NCBI RefSeq assembly: GCF_000153325.1
Contig: NZ_CH724143.1
Span: 66,975-119,340, forward strand
Source of the DNA: Photobacterium sp. SKA34
GTDB lineage: Bacteria; Pseudomonadota; Gammaproteobacteria; Enterobacterales; Vibrionaceae
Length of the DNA stretch: 52,366 nucleotides
Reading direction: 5' to 3'
Part shown: positions 26,348 through 37,196 of the stretch, one piece after another
Position numbering within the stretch: the first letter of the stretch is position 1
Layout of the letters: each line of letters begins with the position of its first letter
Position numbers and translations under genes: made by a program
Notes under the pieces: model-generated
What the model was told of the DNA's origin: nothing
Database searches by the model: none
What the model saw: only the letters and a program-made list of their open reading frames with translations

Positions 26348-28231
26348 TCACACTTCAGCCATATCGCCTTTGCTTTGCAACCAATGACGACGATCTTCTG
26401 CACGCTTCTTACCGAGTAGCATGTCCATCATTTCATTGGTTTCATTGTCATCATCAATCGTTAACTGCACTAAACGACGAGTATTAGGATCCATAGTCGT
26501 TTCACGCAATTGCAATGGGTTCATTTCACCCAGACCTTTAAATCGCTGTACGTTAACCTTGCCACGCTTGCCTTTCAAGCGTTCAAGAATACTGTTTTTC
26601 TCAGCTTCATCGAGGGCGTAGTAAACCTCTTTACCTAAATCGATACGGTATAACGGCGGCATAGCAATAAACACATGCCCAGCACGGACTAGGTGTTCAA
26701 AGTGCTTCATAAATAACGCACACAACAAGGTAGCAATGTGAAGACCATCGGAGTCCGCATCGGCAAGTACGCAGATCTTACCGTAACGTAACCCACTCAA
26801 ATCTTCACTATCGGGATCAATACCGAGCGCAATTGAAATATTATGTACTTCTTCTGATGCAAGAACTTGGTCAGAAGATACTTCCCACGTATTTAAGATC
26901 TTACCGCGAAGTGGCATGATTGCTTGATACATACGATCACGTGCTTGTTTCGCAGAGCCACCTGCCGAGTCACCCTCTACTAGGAATAATTCAGTGCGGT
27001 TAAGATCTTGCTGTGAACAGTCCGCTAATTTACCTGGCAGTGCTGGACCTGAAGCAATCTTCTTACGGACAACCTTTTTGCTGGCGCGCATACGACGATG
27101 GGCATTAGCAATACACACTTCAGCCAGTTGTTCAGCCAGTTGTGGGCGTTCATTAAGCCATAAGCTAAAGGCATCTTTCACCACACCTGAAACAAATGCA
27201 GCACATTGACGTGACGATAAACGCTCTTTGGTTTGACCGGCAAATTGTGGGTCTTGGATTTTTACCGACAGGACATACGCACAGCGTTCCCAAATATCAT
27301 CAGCCGTGAGCTTTACACCACGCGGTAATAAATTACGGAACTCACAGAATTCACGCATAGCATCAAGCAAGCCTTGGCGTAAACCGTTAACGTGAGTACC
27401 CCCTTGTGCTGTTGGGATCAAGTTAACATAGCTTTCAGTGATCAGTTCACCACCTTCAGGTAGCCACAATAGTGCCCAATCAGCCGCTTCCGTTTGTGCG
27501 CTAAATACGCCAGTAAATGGCTCTTCTGGCAGTAAGGTATAACCTTTAACACCTTCTGCAAGGTAATCTTTAAGGCCATCTTCGTAGCACCAACGAATAG
27601 TTTCATCAGTGATCTTATTAGTGAAAACAATCTCTAAACCCGGGCATAGCACTGCCTTAGCTTTTAGATTGCTCTTAAGGCGAGAAACTGAGAACTTGGC
27701 GCTGTCGAAATATTTTGCATCCGGCCAGAAATGAACACGAGTACCTTTAGCACGACGACCACAGGTACCAATCACTTCAAGTTCAGAAACTTTATCGCCG
27801 TTTTCAAAGGCAATTTGATAAACCTGACCATCACGTTTTACCGTGACTTCAACGCGCTTAGAAAGGGCATTTACAACCGAGATACCTACCCCGTGTAAAC
27901 CACCTGAAAATTGGTAATTTTTACTAGAAAACTTACCACCTGCGTGAAGCTTACATAAAATAAGTTCAACCCCTGATACACCTTCTTCAGGGTGAATATC
28001 AACAGGCATACCACGACCATCATCAACCACCTCTAATGATTGATCGGCATGAAGAATCACTTCAACTTTACGGGCATGTCCAGCCAATGCTTCATCGACA
28101 CTGTTATCGATAACTTCTTGACCTAAGTGGTTAGGTCGAGCCGTATCGGTATACATACCGGGACGGCGGCGTACTGGCTCAAGGCCATTAAGAACCTCAA
28201 TGGCTCCAGCGTTATAGCTTTGATCTGTCAT
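26348..28231 (-). CDS. parE: DNA topoisomerase IV subunit B
   Basis: ParE is the ATPase subunit of topoisomerase IV. The 627-aa protein begins with the GHKL ATPase domain: NSVDEALAGH, VDDGRGMPVDIHPE and GGLHGVGISVVNALS. It continues to the TOPRIM domain with LVEGDSAGGSAKQARDR (about 410-426), PLRGKILN, and the metal-binding DADSDGLHIATLL. PGMYTD near the N terminus is also typical. Length matches E. coli ParE (630). It precedes parC with no terminator between. Confidence 0.97.
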   Translation of the reverse strand: MTDQSYNAGAIEVLNGLEPVRRRPGMYTDTARPNHLGQEVIDNSVDEALAGHARKVEVILHADQSLEVVDDGRGMPVDIHPEEGVSGVELILCKLHAGGKFSSKNYQFSGGLHGVGISVVNALSKRVEVTVKRDGQVYQIAFENGDKVSELEVIGTCGRRAKGTRVHFWPDAKYFDSAKFSVSRLKSNLKAKAVLCPGLEIVFTNKITDETIRWCYEDGLKDYLAEGVKGYTLLPEEPFTGVFSAQTEAADWALLWLPEGGELITESYVNLIPTAQGGTHVNGLRQGLLDAMREFCEFRNLLPRGVKLTADDIWERCAYVLSVKIQDPQFAGQTKERLSSRQCAAFVSGVVKDAFSLWLNERPQLAEQLAEVCIANAHRRMRASKKVVRKKIASGPALPGKLADCSQQDLNRTELFLVEGDSAGGSAKQARDRMYQAIMPLRGKILNTWEVSSDQVLASEEVHNISIALGIDPDSEDLSGLRYGKICVLADADSDGLHIATLLCALFMKHFEHLVRAGHVFIAMPPLYRIDLGKEVYYALDEAEKNSILERLKGKRGKVNVQRFKGLGEMNPLQLRETTMDPNTRRLVQLTIDDDNETNEMMDMLLGKKRAEDRRHWLQSKGDMAEV

Positions 28232-28445
28232 ATCACGGAAATTTACGGGAAAGTTTTGAAAATAATAGTCAGTAACCCAGCGCTATATGTCAAGTTCTGG
28301 GACACATGAAGGCTCATGACTGTGAGTAATGATGTTATTTACAAGAACATCAGATGGAACATGTCATAGAAATATAAGCAATATCAGAAAACATATCGCG
28401 GCACATAGCCACTCACGAATGCTAAACATGGCAGTATTCTAACAG

Positions 28446-29024
28446 TTATAATTCTAAGAATTGGATAATTGACGCAGGAAATCGTTCAAAATTGACAAAA
28501 CTATGATCCCCATTAGGCTCAACAGTCAATTTTGATTCAGCATATTTCAACTCTGATTGGCGATAATCTAATACTTCATCACCTTCTTGTAATAGCACCC
28601 AAAAGTGTTGTGGAGCATTTATTGTCACCACATCTAATTGCTGTAATTGCGCCATATGCTGGGGAACAAGTACATAATTTTCGCCACTATATGGATTCTG
28701 CTGTGGTCCTAAATAATCAACTAGCAACTCATAAGGTTTTACTGCTGGGTTAATTAATACCGCTGGTAAAGCAAACCGTTCACTTAACCAAGTACATAGA
28801 TATCCACCTAATGAACTCCCTACTAAACCTATCTTGTACTCGTCTTTAAAGCGAAGGATCAACTCTTCAAGATAAGTCTGCGCTTCTTCAGGATAGCTAG
28901 GTAATTGCGGTATCACAACCTTAATATCAGGTCGATGAACTGCACAATACTGCGCCATTTGCTGAGCTTTTAGTGATTGTGGCGAGCTATTAAAGCCGTG
29001 TAGATAAATAAGTAGTGATGCCAT
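28446..29024 (-). CDS. yqiA: Esterase YqiA (UPF0227)
   Basis: An alpha/beta-hydrolase of the YqiA family, active on short acyl and palmitoyl-CoA esters in E. coli. The 192-aa product opens MASLLIYLHGFNSSPQSLKA with the oxyanion-hole HGF. The nucleophile elbow GLVGSSLGGYL puts the catalytic serine at 71, and the acid and histidine are probably in EGDEVLDYRQ and NGDHSF. The ATG overlaps the cpdA stop by one base, so it is translationally coupled to cpdA. About 210 bp without a gene separate it from parE; nothing distinct is seen in that gap. Confidence 0.92.
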   Translation of the reverse strand: MASLLIYLHGFNSSPQSLKAQQMAQYCAVHRPDIKVVIPQLPSYPEEAQTYLEELILRFKDEYKIGLVGSSLGGYLCTWLSERFALPAVLINPAVKPYELLVDYLGPQQNPYSGENYVLVPQHMAQLQQLDVVTINAPQHFWVLLQEGDEVLDYRQSELKYAESKLTVEPNGDHSFVNFERFPASIIQFLEL

Positions 29025-29848
29025 TAATACCCTGCTGAATCAAAAGTTGGTTGGAATACATCACCTTCAAGACGCTCAACCTGGGTAATAATATCCCCTG
29101 TCGCGGTTAATTCTAAATAACGCCAACCTGGGGTTACTTGATCTAATGCAAAATCATCAGAATCAGGAAGAAATTGAATGCACGTCGAAGGTGTAGCTAG
29201 CACTCTGACATCACGATGAATACGATCCAACTCTTGATGAATATGTCCACATAAAATAGCTTTAACTTGAGTATGTTTATCAATGACCTGCCAAAATGCA
29301 TCACTATTGTGTAACTGATGTTGATCAAGCCATGCGCTCCCAGCGGGTAAAGGATGATGATGGAGTAATACCAAAGCATGTCGCTCAGGGTATAGCGATA
29401 AAGCATGATCTAGCAATGCTAATTGATGATGAGATAATTCGCCATGTGGCACACCAGCAACTTGGCTATCAAGTAATACAACTTGCCAATGATCACCGAC
29501 CAATATTTGTTCACAATCTTTAATTTGTTCAGAAGGTAATATTGATGCCATTGTTGGTTGGTAATCGTGATTACCCGGTAACCAAAAACACGGTTGTTCC
29601 CAACGAGCAATGCCTTCTGCAAAACGTTGGTAAGAATCTGGGGTGTGATCTTGGGAAATATCTCCCGTTGCTACAATTGCATCAAATTTACGCGTAGAAG
29701 CATCTACCGCATTAAGTACGGCATGAAAGCTCTGTTGAGTTGCCACACCAAGCAGAGCGCCTGATTCATTGGCAAACAAATGAGTGTCTGTAATTTGAAG
29801 AAGAACCACACTATCAGGGTTCGTCTGTGGCAGCGAATAGGTCTGCAA
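29024..29848 (-). CDS. cpdA: 3',5'-cyclic-AMP phosphodiesterase CpdA
   Basis: CpdA hydrolyses cAMP and so tunes CRP-dependent regulation. The 274-aa calcineurin-like protein carries the metallophosphoesterase motifs in order: QITDTHLF (DxH), ATGDISQD (GDxxQD), WLPGNHDYQP (GNHD), LLHHHPLP and CGHIHQE (GHxH). The length is the same as E. coli CpdA (275). It sits in a nudF-yqiB-cpdA-yqiA run, as in E. coli, with yqiA overlapping its stop. Confidence 0.95.
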   Translation of the reverse strand: MQTYSLPQTNPDSVVLLQITDTHLFANESGALLGVATQQSFHAVLNAVDASTRKFDAIVATGDISQDHTPDSYQRFAEGIARWEQPCFWLPGNHDYQPTMASILPSEQIKDCEQILVGDHWQVVLLDSQVAGVPHGELSHHQLALLDHALSLYPERHALVLLHHHPLPAGSAWLDQHQLHNSDAFWQVIDKHTQVKAILCGHIHQELDRIHRDVRVLATPSTCIQFLPDSDDFALDQVTPGWRYLELTATGDIITQVERLEGDVFQPTFDSAGY

Positions 29849-29886
29849 AACGTCAAAAACCTTGTCTTTTAATCAATCAAAAACAA

Positions 29887-30315
29887 TTAACAAACAGATT
29901 GGTTACTGATCCCACGGCGTAAACAATGGTTTAACCAATCGCCTAAAAAACGATTTACTTGATGTTTCTCATCTTTCTGATGCATACGCAAGTTAGGATA
30001 ATCATATATTGGCTTTAAACGAGAAATCTGTTGAGCGGAACACACTTCTGCGACTCTAGCATCATGATAAAGCCTTACTGTTAATACTGGCGATAAATAA
30101 TCGACAACATCTTGATCACTCTTTAATCCTAGAGAAATCATCGTAGTATAGCGTGTGGATTCTATGATTTTTAGGCGATATATATCATCACATACTCGAT
30201 AAAACCTTTCATCACCTACTTCGTCACTACGAGGTAATAACGGGAGCAACTTAGCATAATTGGTTTCGTACAAGCGCATTAGGCTTGATAAGTCGACAGT
30301 ATATCGAGAGTTCAA
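29887..30315 (-). CDS. yqiB: DUF1249 protein YqiB
   Basis: A 142-aa soluble protein of the YqiB/DUF1249 family, whose function is not known. Family landmarks are visible: an opening with YTVDLSSLMRLYETNYAKLL, a central LKIIESTRYTT and the C-terminal QVNRFLGDWLNHCLRRG. Length matches E. coli YqiB (140). It lies between nudF and cpdA with gaps of 38 bp on both sides and is probably co-transcribed with them. Confidence 0.9.
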   Translation of the reverse strand: MNSRYTVDLSSLMRLYETNYAKLLPLLPRSDEVGDERFYRVCDDIYRLKIIESTRYTTMISLGLKSDQDVVDYLSPVLTVRLYHDARVAEVCSAQQISRLKPIYDYPNLRMHQKDEKHQVNRFLGDWLNHCLRRGISNQSVC

Positions 30316-30353
30316 TGATAAAATCCTTTAAATAGTTTTAACCTTTTATTGGC

Positions 30354-30977
30354 CTATTGCTGTAACTGTAAATAATGCAGCTGTAACCATTGTAAGGCAA
30401 TAATCGAGGCAGCATTTTCAATTTTACCAGATTCTACCCACTGATAGGCTTGTGCTCTTGAAACAACATGAACACGAATATCTTCACTTTCCTCAGCTAA
30501 ACCATGAATACCACTCGCTATTGTACTATCAACAGTGCCTACGAATATATCCAGCATTTCAGAGCAACCACCAGAGCTTGATAAATAACGCGTCACTTTT
30601 TGAAGTTCAGTGACTGTTAACCCCGCCTCTTCAACCGCTTCTCGTTTAACGACATCTTCTGCAGATTCATCTTGGTGATCAATCATGCCCGCGACAATTT
30701 CGAACTGCCAAGGCTCACATCCAGCCGCCATCGCACCGACACGAAATTGTTCAATTAAAACCACGTCATCAGTGACAGGGTCATAAGGTAATAAGGCGGC
30801 GGCATGCCCACGTTCAAACATTTCTCGGTTGACCGTATCGCTCCATCCGCCCGCAAAGAGTTTATGACGAAAACGGTATTTCACCATTTTAAAAAAGCCA
30901 TTGTAGACAATATCCTTCGCCTCAACTTTTACATCATCCACACCAAACTGCAGTGGACTTTTCTCATTTTTGCTCAT
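30354..30977 (-). CDS. nudF: ADP-ribose diphosphatase NudF
   Basis: NudF hydrolyses ADP-ribose to AMP and ribose 5-phosphate. The start chosen is the ATG at 30977 (MSKNEKSPLQFG), with AAGGGA about 6 bp upstream, giving 207 aa (E. coli 209). Earlier starts at 30980 or 31016 fit the ribosome site less well. The Nudix box follows the pattern G-x5-E-x7-REVEEAG-like: AGMIDHQDESAEDVVK then REAVEEAG. SSSGGCSEMLDIFVG, typical of the ADP-ribose branch, follows it. First gene of the nudF-yqiB-cpdA-yqiA run and divergent from tolC. Confidence 0.95.
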   Translation of the reverse strand: MSKNEKSPLQFGVDDVKVEAKDIVYNGFFKMVKYRFRHKLFAGGWSDTVNREMFERGHAAALLPYDPVTDDVVLIEQFRVGAMAAGCEPWQFEIVAGMIDHQDESAEDVVKREAVEEAGLTVTELQKVTRYLSSSGGCSEMLDIFVGTVDSTIASGIHGLAEESEDIRVHVVSRAQAYQWVESGKIENAASIIALQWLQLHYLQLQQ

Positions 30978-31133
30978 CATTATTCCCTTATATAAATAAA
31001 GTGCGCTAGCTCGCAATAATTAACAGGTAACTATAACAAACAGAGAAGGTTGGCTATCTTTTCATTCAATCAGATTATCAGCAATGATTAACTTCAACAA
31101 AATTAACAAAGATTACATTTTTTTTAAATCAAA

Positions 31134-31155
31134 TTGATAAAAGTGTAAATATCAA
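31134..31155. repeat. TTGATA-N10-TATCAA inverted repeat between nudF and tolC
   Basis: A perfect 6-bp inverted repeat (TTGATA 31134-31139, TATCAA 31150-31155) in the middle of the nudF-tolC divergent region, about 140 bp before tolC. It resembles a dimeric regulator site; the binding protein is unknown. AT-rich sequence makes chance occurrence possible. Confidence 0.3.
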
Positions 31156-31215
31156 CCACCATAAATAAAAAATAAACCATCATATTTACGTAAATTTTTG
31201 CAATGATCAGTTTCA

Positions 31216-31243
31216 AGCAAGGCATGTTAAGGTAAACTACAGT
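31216..31243 (+). promoter_or_regulatory. Possible tolC promoter
   Basis: TTTCAA, about 16 bp of spacer, then TAAACT form a plausible -35/-10 pair (positions approximate within a few bases) about 55 bp before the tolC ATG. Weak match. Confidence 0.3.
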
Positions 31244-31296
31244 TTGTAATTATATTTTTAGCTCCTATTTTGTCAGCAAGACCAGGAAAGGCATCC

Positions 31297-32592
31297 ATGA
31301 AAAAATTGCTTCCAATCGTTATCAGCCTTGCATTTGGCTCACTAAGTCAATCAGCTCTTGCTGATGATCTCGCTCAAATTTATCAGCAAGCAAAACAAAA
31401 TGATCCACAACTTCTAAAAGCTGCGGCAGATAAAGATGCAGCATTTGAAGCAATCAACTCTTCCCGTAGTGTATTGCTACCCCAAATTAATTTAACTGCC
31501 GGATATAATACTTTCCATTTAGATGCAAAAAACAATACCGATGGATTTGTTGGTGGTCTTCAGCTTGATCAGGAGATTTACAATCGCGCAAGCTGGATTG
31601 GTTTAGACGTATCAGAAAAAACAGCACGTCAAACTGATGCCGCATATGCAGCCGAACAGCAAGGCTTAATTCTTCGTGTAGCAGAGGCTTACTTTAATAT
31701 TTTAAAAGCCAAAGACGATCTAAGTTTTGGTGAGGCAGAAAAGAAAGCTGTTGGCCGACAGCTTGAACAAATGAAGCAACGCTTTGAAGTGGGTCTATCT
31801 GCCATTACTGATGTACATGACGCCCAAGCACAATACGATCAAGTTGCTGCTGATGTAATTCTAAAAGAAAATGCAGTCGCAAATAGTTATGAAGAGCTGC
31901 GTGCAATCACTGGTCATGAGTACACCTCTCTAGATACCTTGAACACCAAAACTTTCTCTGTAAGCCCATTACAACAAGAACCCAATACGTTTGTAAAAAC
32001 AGCTGAGACAGACAACCTATCATTATTGGCGTCAAGAATTGGCCAAGATATCGCAAGAGACAATATTTCACTTGCTGAGTCTGGGCACCTACCAACGTTG
32101 TCGTTTACTTCGGGTTATAAATACGATAAGTCCGGACCAAACAATCCAAATCCAGATGAGGGTGCTCTAACTGCAGGAATTCAATTAAACCTTCCAGTTT
32201 ACTCTGGTGGTAATGTCAGCTCTCAAGTAAAACAGGCACAATACGCTTATGTCGCCTCTAGTGAAGAGCTTGAAGGTCAATACCGTACGGTTGTGAAAGA
32301 TGTGCGTAACTATTACAACAACATTCATGCCGCTGCGGGTTCAATAAAAGCATACAAACAGCTAGTTATTTCAGCTAAATCAGCTTTAGAAGCAACAGAA
32401 GCTGGCTTTGATGTAGGAACGCGTACCATTGTTGATGTTCTTGACTCAACAAAGAGCCTCTATTCAGCCAACAGCCTATTGGCTAATGCTCGTTATGATT
32501 ACATTCTTGCACAACTACAGCTTAAACAAGCAGTAGGTACCCTGAGTGAGCAAGATATTGTTGATATAAATAAAGGCTTAATTAAACAATAA
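31297..32592 (+). CDS. tolC: Outer-membrane efflux channel TolC
   Basis: TolC is the trimeric outer-membrane tunnel used by multidrug efflux pumps and type I secretion. The start is the ATG at 31297 (MKKLLPIVIS), preceded by AGGAAAGG; an upstream in-frame opening to 31270 is not used. The product is 431 aa. The signal peptide ends at about residue 22 (SQSALA/DDLAQIYQQA). Two repeats of the outer-membrane-factor family follow, each with a long alpha-helical hairpin (QRFEVGLSAITDVHDAQAQY in the first, EAGFDVGTRTIVDVLDSTKS in the second). It is shorter than E. coli TolC, as in other Vibrionaceae. Confidence 0.96.
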   Translation: MKKLLPIVISLAFGSLSQSALADDLAQIYQQAKQNDPQLLKAAADKDAAFEAINSSRSVLLPQINLTAGYNTFHLDAKNNTDGFVGGLQLDQEIYNRASWIGLDVSEKTARQTDAAYAAEQQGLILRVAEAYFNILKAKDDLSFGEAEKKAVGRQLEQMKQRFEVGLSAITDVHDAQAQYDQVAADVILKENAVANSYEELRAITGHEYTSLDTLNTKTFSVSPLQQEPNTFVKTAETDNLSLLASRIGQDIARDNISLAESGHLPTLSFTSGYKYDKSGPNNPNPDEGALTAGIQLNLPVYSGGNVSSQVKQAQYAYVASSEELEGQYRTVVKDVRNYYNNIHAAAGSIKAYKQLVISAKSALEATEAGFDVGTRTIVDVLDSTKSLYSANSLLANARYDYILAQLQLKQAVGTLSEQDIVDINKGLIKQ

Positions 32593-32610
32593 GCTTTAAT
32601 CATCAAAAAT

Positions 32611-32636
32611 AAAAAAGCGCCTAAAGGCGCTTTTTT
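32611..32636. terminator. Bidirectional terminator, tolC / hldE
   Basis: AAAAAAGCGCC TAAA GGCGCTTTTTT, a perfect 11-bp stem and tetraloop between convergent genes. Confidence 0.85.
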
Positions 32637-32666
32637 ATTATCTGCAATTTTTGTCGCTATAACTTA

Positions 32667-34097
32667 TTATCCACGACCACCACGGATCGCTTCAATTATT
32701 TTTGACGTAGAGCAGCCGTCTTCAAAGTTAAGTACCAGTACTTGACCACCAGCCGCCTCAACTTCTTTACCACCTGCAATTTCTTCAGGTTTATAATCGC
32801 CACCTTTCACCAAAATGCTCGGAAGTACTTCACTGATCAAACGCTGTGGTGTTTCTTCCGTAAACGGTACCACCCAATCAACGGCACCAAGACCTGCTAA
32901 TACAGCCATACGACGATCTTCTGGGTTTACTGGACGACCAGGGCCTTTTAAGCCTTTCACTGAGCTATCAGAGTTCACCGCAACAATTAAACGATCGCCT
33001 AATTTTGCAGCTTCAGTTAAATAAGCAACATGGCCGGCATGTAAAATATCAAAACAACCATTCGTCATAACTACCGTCTCACCACGAGCTCGTGCTGACT
33101 TTACGGCTTGAATTAATTGAGGCTCTGAGATAACCCCAAAGCCACTGTCTTGACTACCATGAATAGCATCCGTTAATTCAATAGTAGATAAGGTTGATGT
33201 GCCTAGTTTCGCGACAACGACACCAGCAGCAGCATTCGCTAATTTACAAGCATCTGATAACGATTTACCTGCAGATAATGAAGCGGCAAGTACTGAAATC
33301 ACCGTATCACCAGCACCCGTTACGTCATACACTTCTTGCGCTTGCGTTGGCATATGTAAAGGCTCACCGCCTTTTTCAAGTAACGTCATACCATGCTCAG
33401 AGCGAGTGACTAACAATGCTTCAAAATCAAACTTTTCAATAAGGGCTAAACCTTTCTCAACTAAGTCTTCATCTGACGTGACTTTACCTACTACCGCTTC
33501 AAACTCAGATAAGTTCGGTGTAAGTAGCGTGGCGCCACGGTAACGTTCAAAATCTGAACCTTTTGGATCAATTAACACAGGCACATTCGCTTCGCGCGCT
33601 AATTGGATCATACCTTGAACGTGCTCTAATACACCTTTCGCATAATCAGATAAAATGACGGCTTTCACATCCGTTAATGATTGCTTCATACGCGCGATGA
33701 TCGGCGCGGGATCAACATTATGAAAACCTTCTTCAAAGTCTAAGCGGATCAACTGTTGTCCACGACTCATTACACGAAGTTTGGTAATTGTAGGATAGTT
33801 AGGAAGCGAAACAAAATCACAATAAACGTTCAGTGAAGACAACTTCTCAGTCAGTGCTTTCGCCTGCTCGTCAATGCCCGTTAAACCTATTAATTTTGCA
33901 TGTCCGCCTAATGCTGCAATATTCATTGCAACGTTAGCGGCACCGCCCGGGCGCTCTTCAATCTGATCAACCTTAACAACAGGTACTGGCGCTTCTGGTG
34001 AAATACGTCCTGTAGGACCTGTCCAATAACGGTCTAGCATGACATCACCAACGATCAAGACACCAGCTTGGTTATAATCAGGAAGGGTCAGTTTCAT
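32667..34097 (-). CDS. hldE: Bifunctional heptose-7-phosphate kinase/heptose-1-phosphate adenylyltransferase
   Basis: HldE makes ADP-heptose for the LPS inner core. The start is the ATG at 34097 ([12 protein letters not shown]), with GGAGAG upstream, giving 476 aa (E. coli 477); an opening to 34127 is not supported. The N-terminal ribokinase-like kinase (about 1-320) has [22 protein letters not shown] and the catalytic DVTGAGDTV. The C-terminal cytidylyltransferase-like domain (about 340-476) has [13 protein letters not shown] with the HxGH motif. It precedes no gene directly; glnE lies 79 bp upstream in the same direction, as in E. coli. Confidence 0.96.
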   Translation of the reverse strand: MKLTLPDYNQAGVLIVGDVMLDRYWTGPTGRISPEAPVPVVKVDQIEERPGGAANVAMNIAALGGHAKLIGLTGIDEQAKALTEKLSSLNVYCDFVSLPNYPTITKLRVMSRGQQLIRLDFEEGFHNVDPAPIIARMKQSLTDVKAVILSDYAKGVLEHVQGMIQLAREANVPVLIDPKGSDFERYRGATLLTPNLSEFEAVVGKVTSDEDLVEKGLALIEKFDFEALLVTRSEHGMTLLEKGGEPLHMPTQAQEVYDVTGAGDTVISVLAASLSAGKSLSDACKLANAAAGVVVAKLGTSTLSTIELTDAIHGSQDSGFGVISEPQLIQAVKSARARGETVVMTNGCFDILHAGHVAYLTEAAKLGDRLIVAVNSDSSVKGLKGPGRPVNPEDRRMAVLAGLGAVDWVVPFTEETPQRLISEVLPSILVKGGDYKPEEIAGGKEVEAAGGQVLVLNFEDGCSTSKIIEAIRGGRG

Positions 34098-34175
34098 TTT
34101 TCTCTCCGGGAATGTGAAAACGCTCAAATACTAGCATAAACTAAAATCAAGATGCATCAGGACAATGTTATTCAG

Positions 34176-37073
34176 TTAATTATCATCAATATTGATTGGC
34201 TCTAAAATTTGCTGCCAGATCGCTTCTACATTTTCTCGTAGCTCAACAAATTGTTGATCAGATACAAACGCATCTGATCCTAATAAATTAAGCTTGTGCG
34301 TTTCATTACGCATTTCACAGTAAGCATGCTGGAGTAAGTTTGCATCCTCAGTGGAAATAATGCCTTCTTGTGTCATTGATGAAAATATACGGATATTATC
34401 GGACCAACGGGTTACGTCAGGTTGCTCAGCAGCATTCACTAACACAAGAAATTGGGCTAGAAATTCAATATCGGTGATACCACCTTTATCTTGTTTTAAA
34501 CCAAACATTCCCGCTTTTTTCTTACCTAAATGATCACGCATTTTATGGCGCATCTCGACAACGGCTTTAGTTAATTCACTTCGTTGACGAGGTATGGATA
34601 ATATCTGCTGACGAACATCGGCAAAGGCGTGCTGCAATTGTTGGTCACCATAAATCATACGAGCACGAACAAGCGCTTGATGCTCCCATGTCCACGCATC
34701 TTGCTGCTGATAATCAGCAAACGCGGTGACAGTACTGACCAATAACCCTGAAGCGCCTGATGGACGTAACCGCATATCAACCTCATATAATACACCGGAT
34801 GCAGTTCGAGTTGAAAATAGATGAATGATCCGTTGCGCTAGACGTAAATAAAATTGGCGACCATCTATTTCTTTAGGGCCGTTGGTATAAACATTATCAG
34901 GACAATCATGCATAAAGACCAAATCAAGATCAGAACCATAGCCAAGCTCCCAACCACCGACTTTGCCATAGCCTACAACACCAAACCCTTTCCCCTGTCG
35001 TTCAACTAAATGGCTCGGCTCACCATATTTCTGAGCAATTTGTAACCATGCTTGGTTCACCACAGCATCAACAATCGCTTCAGCTAAATAAGTTAAGTGA
35101 TCACTGACCTTCATCACAGGTAAAATGTCTGCAATGTCAGCCGCGGCTATTTTCAATAGCTGAACTTGTTTAAATTGTCGAATCGCCTCCATTTGCTGCT
35201 CCATATCTTCCTCTGGAATACGAGCAAGATATTCACGCAGTTCGTCTTTATAACTGGTGAGTTCTGTCGGCTTATAAAGGTGCTGTGGATCGAGTAATTC
35301 ATCTAATAAAAGTGGATATAACGCCAGTTGATTCGCAACCATTGGGCTTGCTGCACAAAGTCGTATTAATTGCTGTAAAGCAGCTGGGTGTTCAACCAAT
35401 AGTTCAAGATAAGTGGTACGCGTTGCAATCCGAATGATCAGTTTGGTTAAACGCGGTAACAGTTGAGTTGCATCATCGCGCATCACAACTTGCGATAACA
35501 CTTCGGGCATTAGACGAGCTAACACTTCGCGCCCACGAGGGCCCAATGTACGTTTAGATAGCTCAGTTTTAAAACCAATTAAGTGCTCTGCTAACTCAAT
35601 TGATGCTGGCTCATTTAGTTCAGCTAGGATCGCAAGTAAAACTTCGTAATTGAGTACCATTGCCCACATTTCATGGTATTGAGCATCGACACTTGCTTGA
35701 TCATCTTGCTCTTCCACACCGATGATATCTTCAAAAATCAAGTGAATTGCAGACATATGTGATTCGACATCTTGGATTAAAGCAGCCCAATTAGCATATC
35801 CCATTGCACACGCTAAACGCGCTTGATCAATTGCTTTATCTGGTAACGTTTGCGTTTGTTTATCGTCGATTGCTTGCAGTAAATTTTCTAAACGGCGCAA
35901 GAAACAATAGCCATCTTTTAACACCGCCACCCCTTGTGATGGCAATAAACCTAACTCACTCATCGCTGATAAAGTTGGCAGTAATCCTCGTCCTCTCAGA
36001 CTCGGTTCACGTCCACCACGGATCAACTGAAATGACTGGGCAATAAATTCAACCTCTCGGATCCCACCGGCGCCTAATTTAATATTATTGCTAAGTCCTC
36101 GACGTCTTACTTCACTGCTGATCATCGCTTTCATTCGACGCAAAGCTTGTACGGCACTGAAATCGATATAACGGCGAAAAACAAAGGGGCGTAGCATTTG
36201 ACGTAATTCTTGGTACTGGCTAAAGCTTTCTTTTCCCATAACGCGCGCTTTGATCATCGCATAACGTTCCCAATCACGTCCTTGCTCTTGGTAATAATCT
36301 TCAAGTGCAGCATAGCTCATCACTAATGGGCCACTGTCCCCAAAAGGACGTAAACGCATATCAACGCGATAACAAAAACCATCATAAGTTTGTTGATCTA
36401 ACGCTTTAATCAACTTCTGTCCTAGACGGGTAAAAAACTGCGCATTGGCAAGACTTCGACGTCCACCTTGCGTTTCACCATTTTCTGGATAGGTAAAAAT
36501 AAGATCGATATCGGAAGAAAAGTTTAGCTCTCCTCCCCCCAGTTTACCCATACCTAATACCAACATAGGTTGAGCTTCACCGCTTGCGTTCATTGGTGTG
36601 CCCCAATCAACACAACATTGACGATATAACCAATGGTACGCTTCCATGATCAGCGCTTCAGCAAGCTGTGATAAATCCTCTAAACTCTGATCTAACGGGA
36701 CTACATTGATAAAGTCATGCCAAGCAATAAGACACATTTGTCGACGACGAAATTGCCTTAACACATGCATTAATTGGTTTTCATCTTTTACATCATTTAA
36801 CTGCTCAGATAAGCACTGGCGGTAATCAATAGATTGAAGATGCTGACGATGATGAAGTAGCCAAGTTAGCCATTCAGGATCTTGCACTAATGACGAAAAA
36901 ATAAAATCACTTAAGCCTAAAACTGAACGTAGTTCTTCTCTGTCTTGTCCTTGCCATTGCCCTAACGCTTCAGGGTGATGTTCGGCAAGTTTATGAATAG
37001 CAAGGTCAGCGGCATCAGCCAATGAAGTAAAACGAGAAATATTAGGAAAAAAAGCGGTCTTTTCTAAAGTCAT
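34176..37073 (-). CDS. glnE: Glutamine synthetase adenylyltransferase/adenylyl-removing enzyme
   Basis: GlnE adds and removes AMP on glutamine synthetase in response to PII and glutamine. The 965-aa protein has both nucleotidyltransferase halves. The N-terminal adenylyl-removing motif is [20 protein letters not shown] (about 174-193). The C-terminal adenylyltransferase motif is [20 protein letters not shown] (about 697-716). Each carries the GS-type DxD metal site. Linker helices with FEDIIG and the [12 protein letters not shown] / [12 protein letters not shown] blocks are also intact. Length is typical (E. coli 946). It lies immediately upstream of hldE, as in E. coli. Confidence 0.96.
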   Translation of the reverse strand: MTLEKTAFFPNISRFTSLADAADLAIHKLAEHHPEALGQWQGQDREELRSVLGLSDFIFSSLVQDPEWLTWLLHHRQHLQSIDYRQCLSEQLNDVKDENQLMHVLRQFRRRQMCLIAWHDFINVVPLDQSLEDLSQLAEALIMEAYHWLYRQCCVDWGTPMNASGEAQPMLVLGMGKLGGGELNFSSDIDLIFTYPENGETQGGRRSLANAQFFTRLGQKLIKALDQQTYDGFCYRVDMRLRPFGDSGPLVMSYAALEDYYQEQGRDWERYAMIKARVMGKESFSQYQELRQMLRPFVFRRYIDFSAVQALRRMKAMISSEVRRRGLSNNIKLGAGGIREVEFIAQSFQLIRGGREPSLRGRGLLPTLSAMSELGLLPSQGVAVLKDGYCFLRRLENLLQAIDDKQTQTLPDKAIDQARLACAMGYANWAALIQDVESHMSAIHLIFEDIIGVEEQDDQASVDAQYHEMWAMVLNYEVLLAILAELNEPASIELAEHLIGFKTELSKRTLGPRGREVLARLMPEVLSQVVMRDDATQLLPRLTKLIIRIATRTTYLELLVEHPAALQQLIRLCAASPMVANQLALYPLLLDELLDPQHLYKPTELTSYKDELREYLARIPEEDMEQQMEAIRQFKQVQLLKIAAADIADILPVMKVSDHLTYLAEAIVDAVVNQAWLQIAQKYGEPSHLVERQGKGFGVVGYGKVGGWELGYGSDLDLVFMHDCPDNVYTNGPKEIDGRQFYLRLAQRIIHLFSTRTASGVLYEVDMRLRPSGASGLLVSTVTAFADYQQQDAWTWEHQALVRARMIYGDQQLQHAFADVRQQILSIPRQRSELTKAVVEMRHKMRDHLGKKKAGMFGLKQDKGGITDIEFLAQFLVLVNAAEQPDVTRWSDNIRIFSSMTQEGIISTEDANLLQHAYCEMRNETHKLNLLGSDAFVSDQQFVELRENVEAIWQQILEPINIDDN

Positions 37074-37127
37074 GTGCTTTCCTTGAACAAGTAATCTGAC
37101 AGAATTGTTTCTACATTAGCATAGAAA

Positions 37128-37151
37128 AACGCCCATCAAATGATGGGCGTT
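37128..37151 (-). terminator. Terminator after the chemotaxis receptor gene
   Basis: AACGCCCATCA AA TGATGGGCGTT, an 11-bp stem between the receptor gene and glnE; its A-rich left flank becomes the T run in the minus transcript. Confidence 0.7.
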
Positions 37152-37196
37152 ATAATTTTATACATTACTGGTTATCTCATTACACGAGACGCTGCA

